Origin: an uncultured Collinsella sp.
GTDB taxonomy: Bacteria > Actinomycetota > Coriobacteriia > Coriobacteriales > Coriobacteriaceae
NCBI GenBank assembly: GCA_902470915.1
Contig: CABRIB010000100.1
Coordinates: 1 to 6,349 of the forward strand
Length of the DNA: 6,349 nucleotides
Reading direction: 5' to 3'
The notes beneath the pieces were generated by a model, which was given only the letters and a program-made list of their open reading frames with translations, had not been told where the DNA came from and did no database searches. The position numbers were made by a program, and so were the translations under genes. Shown piece by piece: positions 1 to 6,301 of the stretch; positions within the stretch are counted from its first letter, which is position 1; each line of letters starts with the position of its first letter.

Positions 1-10
1 TGCAAACTTC

Positions 11-87
<77 letters not shown>

Positions 88-98
88 AAGCTTTTGTC

Positions 99-123
99 TG
101 TTGCTCTGCTCTCGCTCGCAACA
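99..123 (-). other. small stem-loop in the tRNA leader
   Basis: A perfect 6-base inverted repeat, TGTTGC at 99-104 and GCAACA at 118-123, encloses a 13-base loop of GCGAG/GAGC-type sequence just before the tRNA 5' end. It could form in the precursor RNA next to the RNase P cleavage site. It has no T-run and is not a convincing terminator. A repeat of this size can arise by chance, so I list it only as visible structure. Confidence 0.25.
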
Positions 124-129
124 CGGAGT

Positions 130-159
130 ATATTAACCCGAAACTTTAGACTTGTGCAA
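130..159 (-). promoter_or_regulatory. possible sigma-70-type promoter for tRNA-Pro
   Basis: On the minus strand, between the coaBC stop and the tRNA, an AT-rich stretch contains TTGCAC (154-159) and TAATAT (130-135) separated by 18 bases. A shifted -10, TATACT at 127-132, is nearer to consensus but leaves a 21-base spacer. Either choice would start transcription about 30-40 bases before the mature tRNA 5' end. The -35 matches consensus at only three of six positions, so this is a weak call. It rests mainly on the contrast with the GC-rich surroundings and on the lack of any other spacer in the window that could hold a promoter. Readthrough from coaBC is the alternative, since I see no terminator hairpin with a T-run after coaBC. 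Confidence 0.4.
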
Positions 160-167
160 GAACTTTT

Positions 168-1379
168 TTACAAATTTTGAAGCAAGTCCAAAATTGTATC
201 TGCGAGCTGGGGCTTTGTTAGCACGGGAAGTTCTTGCGTGCCCGCTGTGCTCACGATCCAGGCCTTGTTAGTGTCGGTTCCAAAGCCCGAATCGGCGCGC
301 GAGACATCGTTGGCGATAATGGCATCGCAGCCCTTGCGCGCGAGTTTGCGCTGCGCGTACTCCACGACGTTATCGGTCTCGGCCGCAAATCCGATCACGC
401 ACCGCTCGCCCTTCTGGCGCGAGAGCTCGGCCAAAATATCGACCGTTTCGACCAGCTCGATGCAATCCAAGCGCTCGTTGGACTTTTTGAGTTTATGGTC
501 CGCAGGGGCCGCCGGTGTGTAGTCGGCGACGGCGGCCGCGCAAATGGCCGCATCGGCCGTCTGGAAGGCGCTCAGCGCCGCCTCCAGCATCTCTGCTGCG
601 GTCTGCACGCGCACGCACTCCACGCCGCGGGGAACATCGAGCGATGTCGGGCCCAGCACAAGCGTGACCTCGGCACCGCGGCGAGCAGCCTTCCCCGCCA
701 GGGCGATGCCCATCTTGCCCGACGACCGGTTGCCAATAAAGCGCACAGGATCGATCGGTTCGTGCGTGGGGCCGGCGGTAATCACGATGCGCTTGCCCGC
801 CAGGTCCTGAGGCGCGGGGTTGAGCACCTCACAGACAGCCTCGACGATGTCCTCGGGCTCGCTCATGCGGCCCGTGTCCACGTCGCCACAGGCAAGGTAG
901 CCGCTGCCGGGTCCCACCACATGCACGCCGCGGTCGCGCAGCGTGGCCATGTTGGCCTGCGTTGCCGGCGCCTTCCACATGCCGTTGTTCATGGCCGGCG
1001 CGATCACGATGGGTCGCGGCGTCGCAAGCAGCGTGGTGGAAATAAGGTCATCGGCGATGCCGTTGGCCATCTTGGCGATGATATTGGCCGTCGCGGGCGC
1101 CACGACCACCAGATCGGGCTCTTGCGCCAGCGAAATGTGGTGGATGGGGTCGGAGGGGTCGTCGAACAGGCCTACGGCGACGGGCTCGTTGGTAAGCGCA
1201 CGGAAGGTGAGCGGGCCGACAAACTCGGTGGCATGCTCGCTCATAACGACCTTGACGCGCGCGCCACGCTTTTGCAGCAGGCGCACGATATTGCACGACT
1301 TATAGGCGGCGATCCCGCCGGTAATGCCCAGCAGGATCGTTTTTCCCTCAAGTTGCATTGAATTGTTGGATGCCGCCAT
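168..1379 (-). CDS. coaBC: bifunctional CoaBC: phosphopantothenoylcysteine decarboxylase / phosphopantothenate-cysteine ligase
   Basis: This cytosolic fusion enzyme of coenzyme A synthesis joins cysteine to 4'-phosphopantothenate using CTP (CoaB), then decarboxylates the product to 4'-phosphopantetheine with FMN (CoaC). The 403-residue length is normal for the fusion. The N-terminal flavoprotein half (about 11-190) has GITGGIAAYK at 18-27, the catalytic His at H81 in HHISLAQ, PAMNNGMW with N131, and the catalytic Cys C164 in GYLACG followed by GRM. The CoaB half (about 193-400) has ITAGPTHEPID at 200-210, GNRSSGKMG at 216-224, AAAVADYTPA at 281-290, the KLKK lysines at 296-299 and GFAAET at 330-335. 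I chose the first ATG because AAGGAAG (1388-1394) precedes it at good distance; an internal ATG at codon 8 has no such site. It starts 3 bases after the stop of the zinc-ribbon gene and is the last protein gene of the cluster. All key residues are present. Confidence 0.97.
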   Translation of the reverse strand: MAASNNSMQLEGKTILLGITGGIAAYKSCNIVRLLQKRGARVKVVMSEHATEFVGPLTFRALTNEPVAVGLFDDPSDPIHHISLAQEPDLVVVAPATANIIAKMANGIADDLISTTLLATPRPIVIAPAMNNGMWKAPATQANMATLRDRGVHVVGPGSGYLACGDVDTGRMSEPEDIVEAVCEVLNPAPQDLAGKRIVITAGPTHEPIDPVRFIGNRSSGKMGIALAGKAARRGAEVTLVLGPTSLDVPRGVECVRVQTAAEMLEAALSAFQTADAAICAAAVADYTPAAPADHKLKKSNERLDCIELVETVDILAELSRQKGERCVIGFAAETDNVVEYAQRKLARKGCDAIIANDVSRADSGFGTDTNKAWIVSTAGTQELPVLTKPQLADTILDLLQNL

Positions 1380-1382
1380 CGT

Positions 1383-2102
1383 TTAAGCTTCCTTGCTCGG
1401 GAGCACCAGGAGGCGGTGGCAGTACGGGCAGTGCGTAATCTCGCTACCGTCGTGGTTGAGGTCGCTCATGGACGATGCCTGCAGCGCGGTGTGGCAGACC
1501 GTGGGGATGTTGCCCTGGATGGTCTCGACAGCCAGGCCGCGGAACTGCTTGAGCAGACGCTCGTAGTCGGTGAGAACGTCGGCCGGCAGCGTGGCAGCAA
1601 GCGCGGTGCGCTCCTTAGCGGCGGCGTCAATCTGAGCCTGCAGGTCGGCAGCCTTGGCGCGGGCGGCCTTGGTATCGGCCTTCACGCCCTCCTCGAACTT
1701 GGCGATGATTGCCTGCGCGCGGGCCTCGCGGTCGAGCGCCTCCTTATGGGCGACAACGACGTCCTTGCGGGTGTGCTCAATCTTGTCCAGACGCTTTGCC
1801 AGGGTGGCAAGCTCATTCTCCAGGTCCTGCACCTCGCGGTAATCAGAACCGTCGACGTGACGCTTCTTGGCAGCCTCGATGGCGTTGTTGGTCTGAATCT
1901 CGGTGGTATTGAGATCGTCGAGCTCAATGTCCAGATCCTTGCGCTGGGCGTAGAGCTTGGTCATCTCGGACTTGAGCTTCACATAGGTCTTGCGCTTGGA
2001 AGCGAGCTCCTTGAGCTCCGGCATATTGGCAAGTTCGCTCTTGTTGCGGGCGAGCTCCAAATCGATCTGTTGCAGCTTGAGTAGCGTAGCGCCGGCGCTC
2101 AT
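1383..2102 (-). CDS. coiled-coil protein with C-terminal zinc ribbon (DUF164 / HP0958-CT398 type)
   Basis: The 239-residue protein has a long charged heptad-rich region (about 8-190), predicted as an antiparallel coiled-coil hairpin, followed by a small zinc-ribbon tail. This is the layout of the family that includes Helicobacter HP0958 and Chlamydia CT398. Its role in this lineage is unknown; relatives are described as nucleic-acid or partner-protein binders. The tail shows C203-H204, then C225-P-Y-C228-H229. Most family members have CxxC in both halves, but here the residue where the first Cys should be is P200, so only three cysteines remain. There is no signal peptide or membrane segment. 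I chose the ATG at 2102 because it overlaps the Nif3-like stop as ATGA and has AAAGGAGAG upstream; a longer frame to 2138 adds 12 residues with no family support. Nif3-like plus zinc ribbon is a recurrent pair, as in Mycobacterium tuberculosis Rv2230c-Rv2229c. Confidence 0.9.
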   Translation of the reverse strand: MSAGATLLKLQQIDLELARNKSELANMPELKELASKRKTYVKLKSEMTKLYAQRKDLDIELDDLNTTEIQTNNAIEAAKKRHVDGSDYREVQDLENELATLAKRLDKIEHTRKDVVVAHKEALDREARAQAIIAKFEEGVKADTKAARAKAADLQAQIDAAAKERTALAATLPADVLTDYERLLKQFRGLAVETIQGNIPTVCHTALQASSMSDLNHDGSEITHCPYCHRLLVLPSKEA

Positions 2103-2908
2103 AAGTTCTCTCCTTTTGTCACAGTCCACCATTGGCAAGGGTTCAGTATTTTAATCGCATGACGGGGGTCGACCCCGGCGTCAACTGCAGAGTTCATCAA
2201 TATATCAACGAACGGCTCCTCGGAGCGATCGTGTCCGAGCAAGATCACCGGCAGCCCGCGTAAGGCAAGGTCTTGCGCCACGTGGTAGCCCGCCTCGCCC
2301 GTCACGACAACGTCCGCGCCCGCGGCGATGGCAAGCTCTCCAAAGTCGCCCAGGGAGCCGCCCAAAATGGCGACGGTGCGGCACGGGCGATCAACTTCGC
2401 CCCACACACGCGGGTCGCTGCCGAAGGCTGTGGCAGCACGGGTGGCAAGATCGCGCAGCGTGCACGGGTCGTTGAGCGTTGCAAGCGCGCCCAGGCCGGT
2501 GGACTCGGGGTCGTCCACGTGCTCCAGTGAGCTCACGGGTGCGGCACCCAGCAGCTCGCTCAGGCAGACGCGGGCTTCGTGCGAGCGGTCCAGGTTGGTG
2601 TGGAGCGATATGATGCTCACGCCGCAACGCGCTGCCTCGTAGAGTGCCGCGCTGCACTGGGGGCGTGCGGCATCAGCTGGGCAAAAGGCCTCAGGAGCCT
2701 TGATATAGATAGGGTGATGCGTCAGCAGAACGTTGGCACCGGCCTCGAGAGCGCGGTGCACGTTGGTCTCGGTTGCATCGAGCGCACAGGTCACGCCGGT
2801 GATCTCGGCGGCAGGGTCGCCCACGGATAAGCCTACGTGGTCCCAGGGCTCGGTGTCCGTCTTTGGATAGCGTGCCAGCAGAGCGCGCTCGAGCCCGGCG
2901 ACGATCAT
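2099..2908 (-). CDS. Nif3-like dinuclear metal center hexameric protein (YbgI/NIF3 family)
   Basis: This protein belongs to the widespread NIF3/YbgI family, often labelled GTP cyclohydrolase 1 type 2 homolog, whose biochemical role is unsettled. Structures of relatives show hexameric rings with two metal ions per subunit. At 269 residues this is the short form, without the extra PII-like insert domain of the roughly 370-residue versions. PWDHVGLSVG (21-30) is the N-terminal signature. The expected metal ligands are all present: H64 and H65 in THHPIY, D107 in HTNLD, then H226 and E230 in GHDRSEE. GEAGYHVAQD (204-213) is the other conserved block. It is cytosolic, with no signal peptide. Its ATG (2906-2908) overlaps the desulfurase stop as ATGA, and only a weak GTGGGTG precedes it, so initiation is probably coupled to the upstream gene. 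Its own stop overlaps the zinc-ribbon start the same way. No specific reaction can be assigned. Confidence 0.93.
   Translation of the reverse strand: MIVAGLERALLARYPKTDTEPWDHVGLSVGDPAAEITGVTCALDATETNVHRALEAGANVLLTHHPIYIKAPEAFCPADAARPQCSAALYEAARCGVSIISLHTNLDRSHEARVCLSELLGAAPVSSLEHVDDPESTGLGALATLNDPCTLRDLATRAATAFGSDPRVWGEVDRPCRTVAILGGSLGDFGELAIAAGADVVVTGEAGYHVAQDLALRGLPVILLGHDRSEEPFVDILMNSAVDAGVDPRHAIKILNPCQWWTVTKGENL
2108..2116 (-). promoter_or_regulatory. Shine-Dalgarno deciding the zinc-ribbon start
   Basis: AAAGGAGAG on the minus strand lies inside the last codons of the Nif3-like gene. The AGGAG core is 7 bases from the ATG at 2100-2102. It decides between that ATG and the in-frame upstream ATG at 2138, in favour of the shorter protein. 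Confidence 0.8.
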
Positions 2909-4083
2909 GCGGCACCCACGATCGACAGCAGCGCTTGGGCAAAGTCGTCCAGGTCGGCAGGATTCACGCGGTCATCAAACGAGATGCGCAGCGACCCCAA
3001 TGCCTGCTCGCGACCGATGCCCATGGCGCTGAGCACGTGGCTCGGGTCCATGCTGCCGCTCGAGCACGCCGAGCCTGCCGATACCTCAAAGCCGGCGGCG
3101 TCGAGCTTGATGATGAGCTCCTCGGAGTCCATGCCGTCAATGTAGATCGACACCATGCCGGGCAGACGGTCGGCATGCGCATAGTCGCCCATGGTGGCGT
3201 GAATGCGCGGATGGGCCGTAAGCATGGCGTAGAGCTTGTTGGAAAGGGTTTGCAGCTTCTCGCGCTCCTGAGCCACATGGGGAGCCAGCGTGCGGGCGGC
3301 AGCGGCAAAGGCCAGCTGCGTGCGCAGGTCCTGCGTGCCGGCGCGACGTCCGGCTTCCTGTCCGCCGCCAAAGATGCGGGGGCGCAGCGGCGTGCGGGTC
3401 TTAACGTAAAGCGCGCCGGATGCCACGGGACCGCCAATTTTGTGGGCGGCGACGGACATGGCATCGACGCCCAGCTCGGCGGCATCGAGCGGAATGTGCA
3501 GATAGCCCTGGATGGCATCGGTGTGGAACAGAGCGCCCACGGTATGCGCGGCCGCGGCAAGCTCGCGGATAGGCTGTACCACGCCGGTCTCGTTGTTGGC
3601 AACCATGATGCTCACGAGCGCCACGTCGTAGCCTAGTAGCTCGACAAGCGTGGCAGGCTCAATGTAGCCCATGCGGCAGGGCTGCACCAGATCGACGCTA
3701 AAGCCTGCGGCACGCAGCAGCGGCAGGTTGTCCAGAATCGAATCGTGCTCGATGGCAGATACGATCACGCGGTTACGCTTACGGTCGCGCTGACGTGCAC
3801 CCTCGGCAAGACCGAGCAGCGCCAGCTGGTTTGTCTCGGTGCCGCCGTTGGTCAAGATGATCTCGGACGGACGGACGCGCGCGCCAAAGCTGCGGGCAAT
3901 CTCGCGACGGGCAACTTCCAGGCGTGCGGCGGCCTTGCGTCCAAGCGAGTGCAGCGAGTTGGGGTTGACGCCGGCAAGCTCGCTGTCGTCATATTCGCGC
4001 TGCGCAAGGAGCGCCTCGGCGCGCATGGGCGTCGAGGCGGCGTAGTCAAGATTCACGGGTATGCGGTTTTGACCTGCGGTCAT
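2905..4083 (-). CDS. cysteine desulfurase, class I NifS/IscS type
   Basis: This PLP enzyme converts L-cysteine to L-alanine and a protein-bound persulfide, supplying sulfur for Fe-S clusters, tRNA thiolation or other thio-cofactors. The 392-residue length is typical. Visible motifs: LDYAASTP (12-19) at the N terminus, NGGTETNQLAL (79-89) for cofactor phosphate, H113 in EHDSI, NNETG (163-167), D189 and Q192 in HTDAIQ, the PLP Schiff-base lysine K215 in AAHKIGGP, GGGQEAGRRAGT (239-250), and the persulfide cysteine C340 in SAGSACSSG. The last motif sits in the longer active-site loop of class I enzymes, which argues against SufS. No scaffold (iscU/sufU), mnmA or iscR lies next to it in the window, so the acceptor cannot be told. 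The ATG is preceded by AGGAGG at 4095-4100 within the end of rpe. Its stop overlaps the Nif3-like start. The choice between the names iscS and nifS is not supported by sequence alone. Confidence 0.95.
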   Translation of the reverse strand: MTAGQNRIPVNLDYAASTPMRAEALLAQREYDDSELAGVNPNSLHSLGRKAAARLEVARREIARSFGARVRPSEIILTNGGTETNQLALLGLAEGARQRDRKRNRVIVSAIEHDSILDNLPLLRAAGFSVDLVQPCRMGYIEPATLVELLGYDVALVSIMVANNETGVVQPIRELAAAAHTVGALFHTDAIQGYLHIPLDAAELGVDAMSVAAHKIGGPVASGALYVKTRTPLRPRIFGGGQEAGRRAGTQDLRTQLAFAAAARTLAPHVAQEREKLQTLSNKLYAMLTAHPRIHATMGDYAHADRLPGMVSIYIDGMDSEELIIKLDAAGFEVSAGSACSSGSMDPSHVLSAMGIGREQALGSLRISFDDRVNPADLDDFAQALLSIVGAA

Positions 4084-4089
4084 AAGGGT

Positions 4090-4761
4090 TTATGCCTCCT
4101 GTGCGGCCTCGTTGCCCAGCTTCTGCAGCAGCGCAACCTCGGCAGCGGGATCTTGGGACTTAAATACGGCGGAGCCGGCCACCAGGACATCGGCACCGGC
4201 CTTGACGACCTCGGCGATGTTCTTGGAAGAAATACCGCCGTCGACCTCGATGAGGGGCGAAACGCCGTGGCGCTCGCACATGGCCTTGAGCTCGTGCAGT
4301 TTGGCAATGGTACCGGGGATAAAGCTCTGGCCGCCAAAGCCGGGGTTCACGCTCATCAGCAGCACCATATCGACGACGTCGATGATGCTCTCGAGTACGC
4401 ACACGGGGGTGGCGGGGTTGAGCACCACGCCGGCCTTGACGCCGCGCTGCTGCAGATGTGTGAGCGTGCGGTGCAGGTGCGTGGAGGCCTCGTAGTGCAC
4501 GGTGATCATGTCGGCACCGGCGTCGGCGTACCAATCGACCGTTTCGTCGGGGTTCGACACCATCAGGTGCGCGTCGACCGGTACATCGGTGGAGCGCTTG
4601 ACGGCCTTAAGGATGTCAACGCCAAAGGTGAGGTTGCCGGTAAAGTGACCGTCCATAACGTCGAAGTGCACGTAGTCGGCACCGGCGATCTTGTCGAGTT
4701 CGCCCTTGAGGTTGGCCATGTCGGCCGAAAGGACAGACGGAGCGATTTTGATGGAACCCAT
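4090..4761 (-). CDS. rpe: ribulose-phosphate 3-epimerase
   Basis: This enzyme interconverts D-ribulose 5-phosphate and D-xylulose 5-phosphate in the cytosolic non-oxidative pentose phosphate pathway. It is a metal-dependent TIM barrel, and 223 residues is the normal length. IAPSVLSAD (5-13) opens the barrel with the substrate-side Ser9. H32 and D34 in HFDVMDG, H65 in DAHLMV and D174 in EVDGGI are the expected metal ligands, with the two aspartates as the acid/base pair. SVNPGFGGQSFI (137-148) and the phosphate-binding GSAVF near the C terminus are intact. One oddity is FTGN at 40-43, where most family members have FVPN. AlsE-type allulose-6-phosphate epimerase is less likely because the EVDGGIS and NPGFGGQ blocks follow Rpe. 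The start has AGAAAGG at 4770-4776, 8 bases upstream. It follows gpsA by 18 bases, and its end carries the Shine-Dalgarno of the desulfurase gene. Confidence 0.96.
   Translation of the reverse strand: MGSIKIAPSVLSADMANLKGELDKIAGADYVHFDVMDGHFTGNLTFGVDILKAVKRSTDVPVDAHLMVSNPDETVDWYADAGADMITVHYEASTHLHRTLTHLQQRGVKAGVVLNPATPVCVLESIIDVVDMVLLMSVNPGFGGQSFIPGTIAKLHELKAMCERHGVSPLIEVDGGISSKNIAEVVKAGADVLVAGSAVFKSQDPAAEVALLQKLGNEAAQEA
4095..4100 (-). promoter_or_regulatory. consensus Shine-Dalgarno of the cysteine desulfurase gene
   Basis: A full AGGAGG on the minus strand lies in the last sense codons of rpe. The spacing to the desulfurase ATG is 11 bases, slightly longer than the usual 5-9. It is the strongest ribosome-binding match in the window. 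No closer in-frame start codon exists between it and the ATG at 4083. Confidence 0.75.
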
Positions 4762-4779
4762 GGTAGTAGCCTTTCTGCG

Positions 4780-5787
4780 CTAGTCGGTGAGTCCGTAGAA
4801 CTCTTGAGAAGGGACGCGGTCGGTGAGAATCTCGAGCGCCCTATCCAAAGTAACACCGTTGTAGAGCGTTTGCTCCACGGCAAAGGTGAGCGGAATGTCT
4901 ACGCCCAGTGAACGGGCAAGCTCGCTGACGCTGCGGGCCGCGACGGCGCCCTCGACCACCATATGCGTGCGCGTCTGATACTCGTCGAGCGACACGCCGT
5001 GGGCAAACTCGTAGCCAAAGGTGCGGTTACGCGAGTGCTCCGAGGTGCAGGTGGCAATGAGGTCGCCCATGCCGGCAAGCCCCATGCAGGTCATAGCTTG
5101 ACCGCCGCGGGCGTGTACCAGACGGCTGATCTCTGCCAGGCCGCGCGTCATGATGAGGGCGAGCGTGTTGTCGCCTGCGCCCGAGCCGGCGGAGATGCCG
5201 CACACGATGGCGATGACATTTTTCATGGCGCCGCAGACCTCGACACCGGTCATGTCTTGCGACAGATAGATGCGGAAGGCCGTGGACAGGAGCAGGTCCT
5301 TAAAAGTCTCCCCTATCTGCGGATCTTTGCTTGCGATGACGGCGGCAGAAAGCCCGCCGCGGCAGATCTCCTCGGCATGGTTGGGGCCCGAGAGTGCCGC
5401 CACACGCGTCTCGTTGCCGATCTCGCTGGCGATGACCTCGCTCATGAGCAGGCCGGACTCGGGCTCAATACCCTTGGTGAGGCAGAGCACCGGGATATCG
5501 GTGGCGATACAAGGTGCCGCCTGATGGCATACGCTGCGCAGGTGCGTGGAGGGCACGGCAAAGATGACGGCCTCGGCGCCGTCGAGCGCCTGCGAAAGGT
5601 CCGTGGTGGCGACGACGTTGCCGGGCAGCTTGTAGCCCACAAGGTAGCGGGGGTTGCGGTGCTCGCCGTTAATGCCGGAGGCCGTCTGCTCGCTGTGGGC
5701 CCACATGGTCACGCGCTCGGCCCGCGCGGCGGCAAGGCCCGCGACGGCGGTTCCCCAGGAGCCGGAGCCAATCAGCGCAACATTCAT
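4780..5787 (-). CDS. gpsA: NAD(P)+-dependent sn-glycerol-3-phosphate dehydrogenase
   Basis: GpsA reduces dihydroxyacetone phosphate to sn-glycerol 3-phosphate, the backbone precursor of all phospholipids, in the cytosol. The 335-residue length is usual. The N-terminal Rossmann domain has GSGSWGTAVA at 7-16 for the dinucleotide. The catalytic region shows K105 in LTKGIE, GPNHAEE (134-140, compare the GPSHAEE type of Bacillus), K189 in GAMKN, D242 in GLAGMGDLIATC and the S-R253-N-R255 block that binds substrate. All expected active-site residues are present. The gene starts 9 bases after plsY. Its AGGAG (5794-5798) shares bases with the plsY stop codon and is 6 bases from the ATG. The adjacency is functional, because PlsY uses the product as acyl acceptor. 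The stop lies 18 bases before rpe. Confidence 0.97.
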   Translation of the reverse strand: MNVALIGSGSWGTAVAGLAAARAERVTMWAHSEQTASGINGEHRNPRYLVGYKLPGNVVATTDLSQALDGAEAVIFAVPSTHLRSVCHQAAPCIATDIPVLCLTKGIEPESGLLMSEVIASEIGNETRVAALSGPNHAEEICRGGLSAAVIASKDPQIGETFKDLLLSTAFRIYLSQDMTGVEVCGAMKNVIAIVCGISAGSGAGDNTLALIMTRGLAEISRLVHARGGQAMTCMGLAGMGDLIATCTSEHSRNRTFGYEFAHGVSLDEYQTRTHMVVEGAVAARSVSELARSLGVDIPLTFAVEQTLYNGVTLDRALEILTDRVPSQEFYGLTD

Positions 5788-5793
5788 GACTCT

Positions 5794-5798
5794 CTCCT
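5794..5798 (-). promoter_or_regulatory. gpsA Shine-Dalgarno overlapping the plsY stop
   Basis: AGGAG on the minus strand shares two bases with the plsY TAG stop codon (5797-5799) and lies 6 bases before the gpsA ATG. The arrangement supports coupled translation of the two glycerol-phosphate genes and confirms the gpsA start. Confidence 0.75.
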
Positions 5799-6301
5799 AC
5801 TTATCGTCGGGCTCGGTGACGCGCTTGGTAAACGAGAGCTTGGACTCCTTACCCGTCATGAGCTTTTTGATGTTCGCACGATGGGCCCACACCACAGTAA
5901 TGCCGATCAGCGCCATGCAAAACTTAAGTCCGAGGCTGCTGTACGGAAAGACCGCGCAGGCAGCGATGGGAAGACCGATGGCCGCGGCAAGCGAGCCCAC
6001 CGACACAAACTTGGTGATGGCGACGGCCACGATAAACATGCCCAGCAGCGAAAGTCCGATGGGCCAGTACCAGGCGAGGATGACGCCCAGACCAACTGCG
6101 ATGCCCTTGCCGCCATGGAAGTTGAGGTAGGGCGAGAAGATATGGCCCCACACGGCTGCCAGGCAGATGACGCCGAGCATCCAGTCGCCGGCGGCACCGG
6201 GGGCCATAATGCTCACGGGGAAGCCATAGCCCAAGTCGGCAATGAGCGGACGCGCGATAAGGACGCAGATGGCGCCCTTAAGGCAGTCGAGCAGCAGCGT
6301 G
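5797..6301 (-). CDS. plsY: glycerol-3-phosphate acyltransferase PlsY, 5'-truncated at contig end
   Basis: PlsY is an integral membrane enzyme that moves an acyl group from acyl-phosphate to the 1-position of glycerol 3-phosphate, giving lysophosphatidate. About 167 genomic residues are present, beginning TLLLDCLKG. Compared with the roughly 200-residue family, some 50 residues are missing, including the first membrane segment and motif 1 (the GSGNxGATN block with the essential Ser). Motif 2 is visible as HGGKGIAVGLG, the phosphate-loop-like substrate site. Motif 3 is HRANIKKLMTGKE, with the conserved His, Asn and Glu. Several hydrophobic segments lie between them (for example APGAAGDWMLGV and WPIGLSLLGMFIVAVAITKF), fitting a multi-pass protein. 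The tail is charged and cytosolic-looking. The frame can be read on into MCIRDS with an apparent ATG, but those codons come from sequencing adapter, so the true start is outside the window. It is the first visible gene of the operon. Confidence 0.93.

Noticed and set aside
141..167. Possible rho-independent terminator after coaBC
   Set aside because: Only a 4-base stem (CTTG/CAAG) with a 2-base loop is present, and no T-run follows on the minus strand. It cannot form a stable terminator.
234..1361. 375-residue open frame on the plus strand opposite coaBC
   Set aside because: It lies wholly antisense to a gene with complete catalytic motifs. It is rich in Arg, Gly, His and Ala, as expected from the complement of GC-rich codons, and shows no recognisable domain.
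2103..2138. Longer N terminus for the zinc-ribbon protein (12 extra residues, MPMVDCDKRREL)
   Set aside because: The Shine-Dalgarno AAAGGAGAG lies inside this extension and points to the ATG at 2102, which also makes the ATGA overlap. The extra residues look like out-of-frame Nif3-like coding sequence.
2863..4911. Long plus-strand frames (2863-3636 and 3745-4911) opposite the desulfurase and rpe
   Set aside because: They run across the boundaries of well-supported minus-strand genes, have low-complexity composition and no motifs. They are shadows of strong third-position GC bias.
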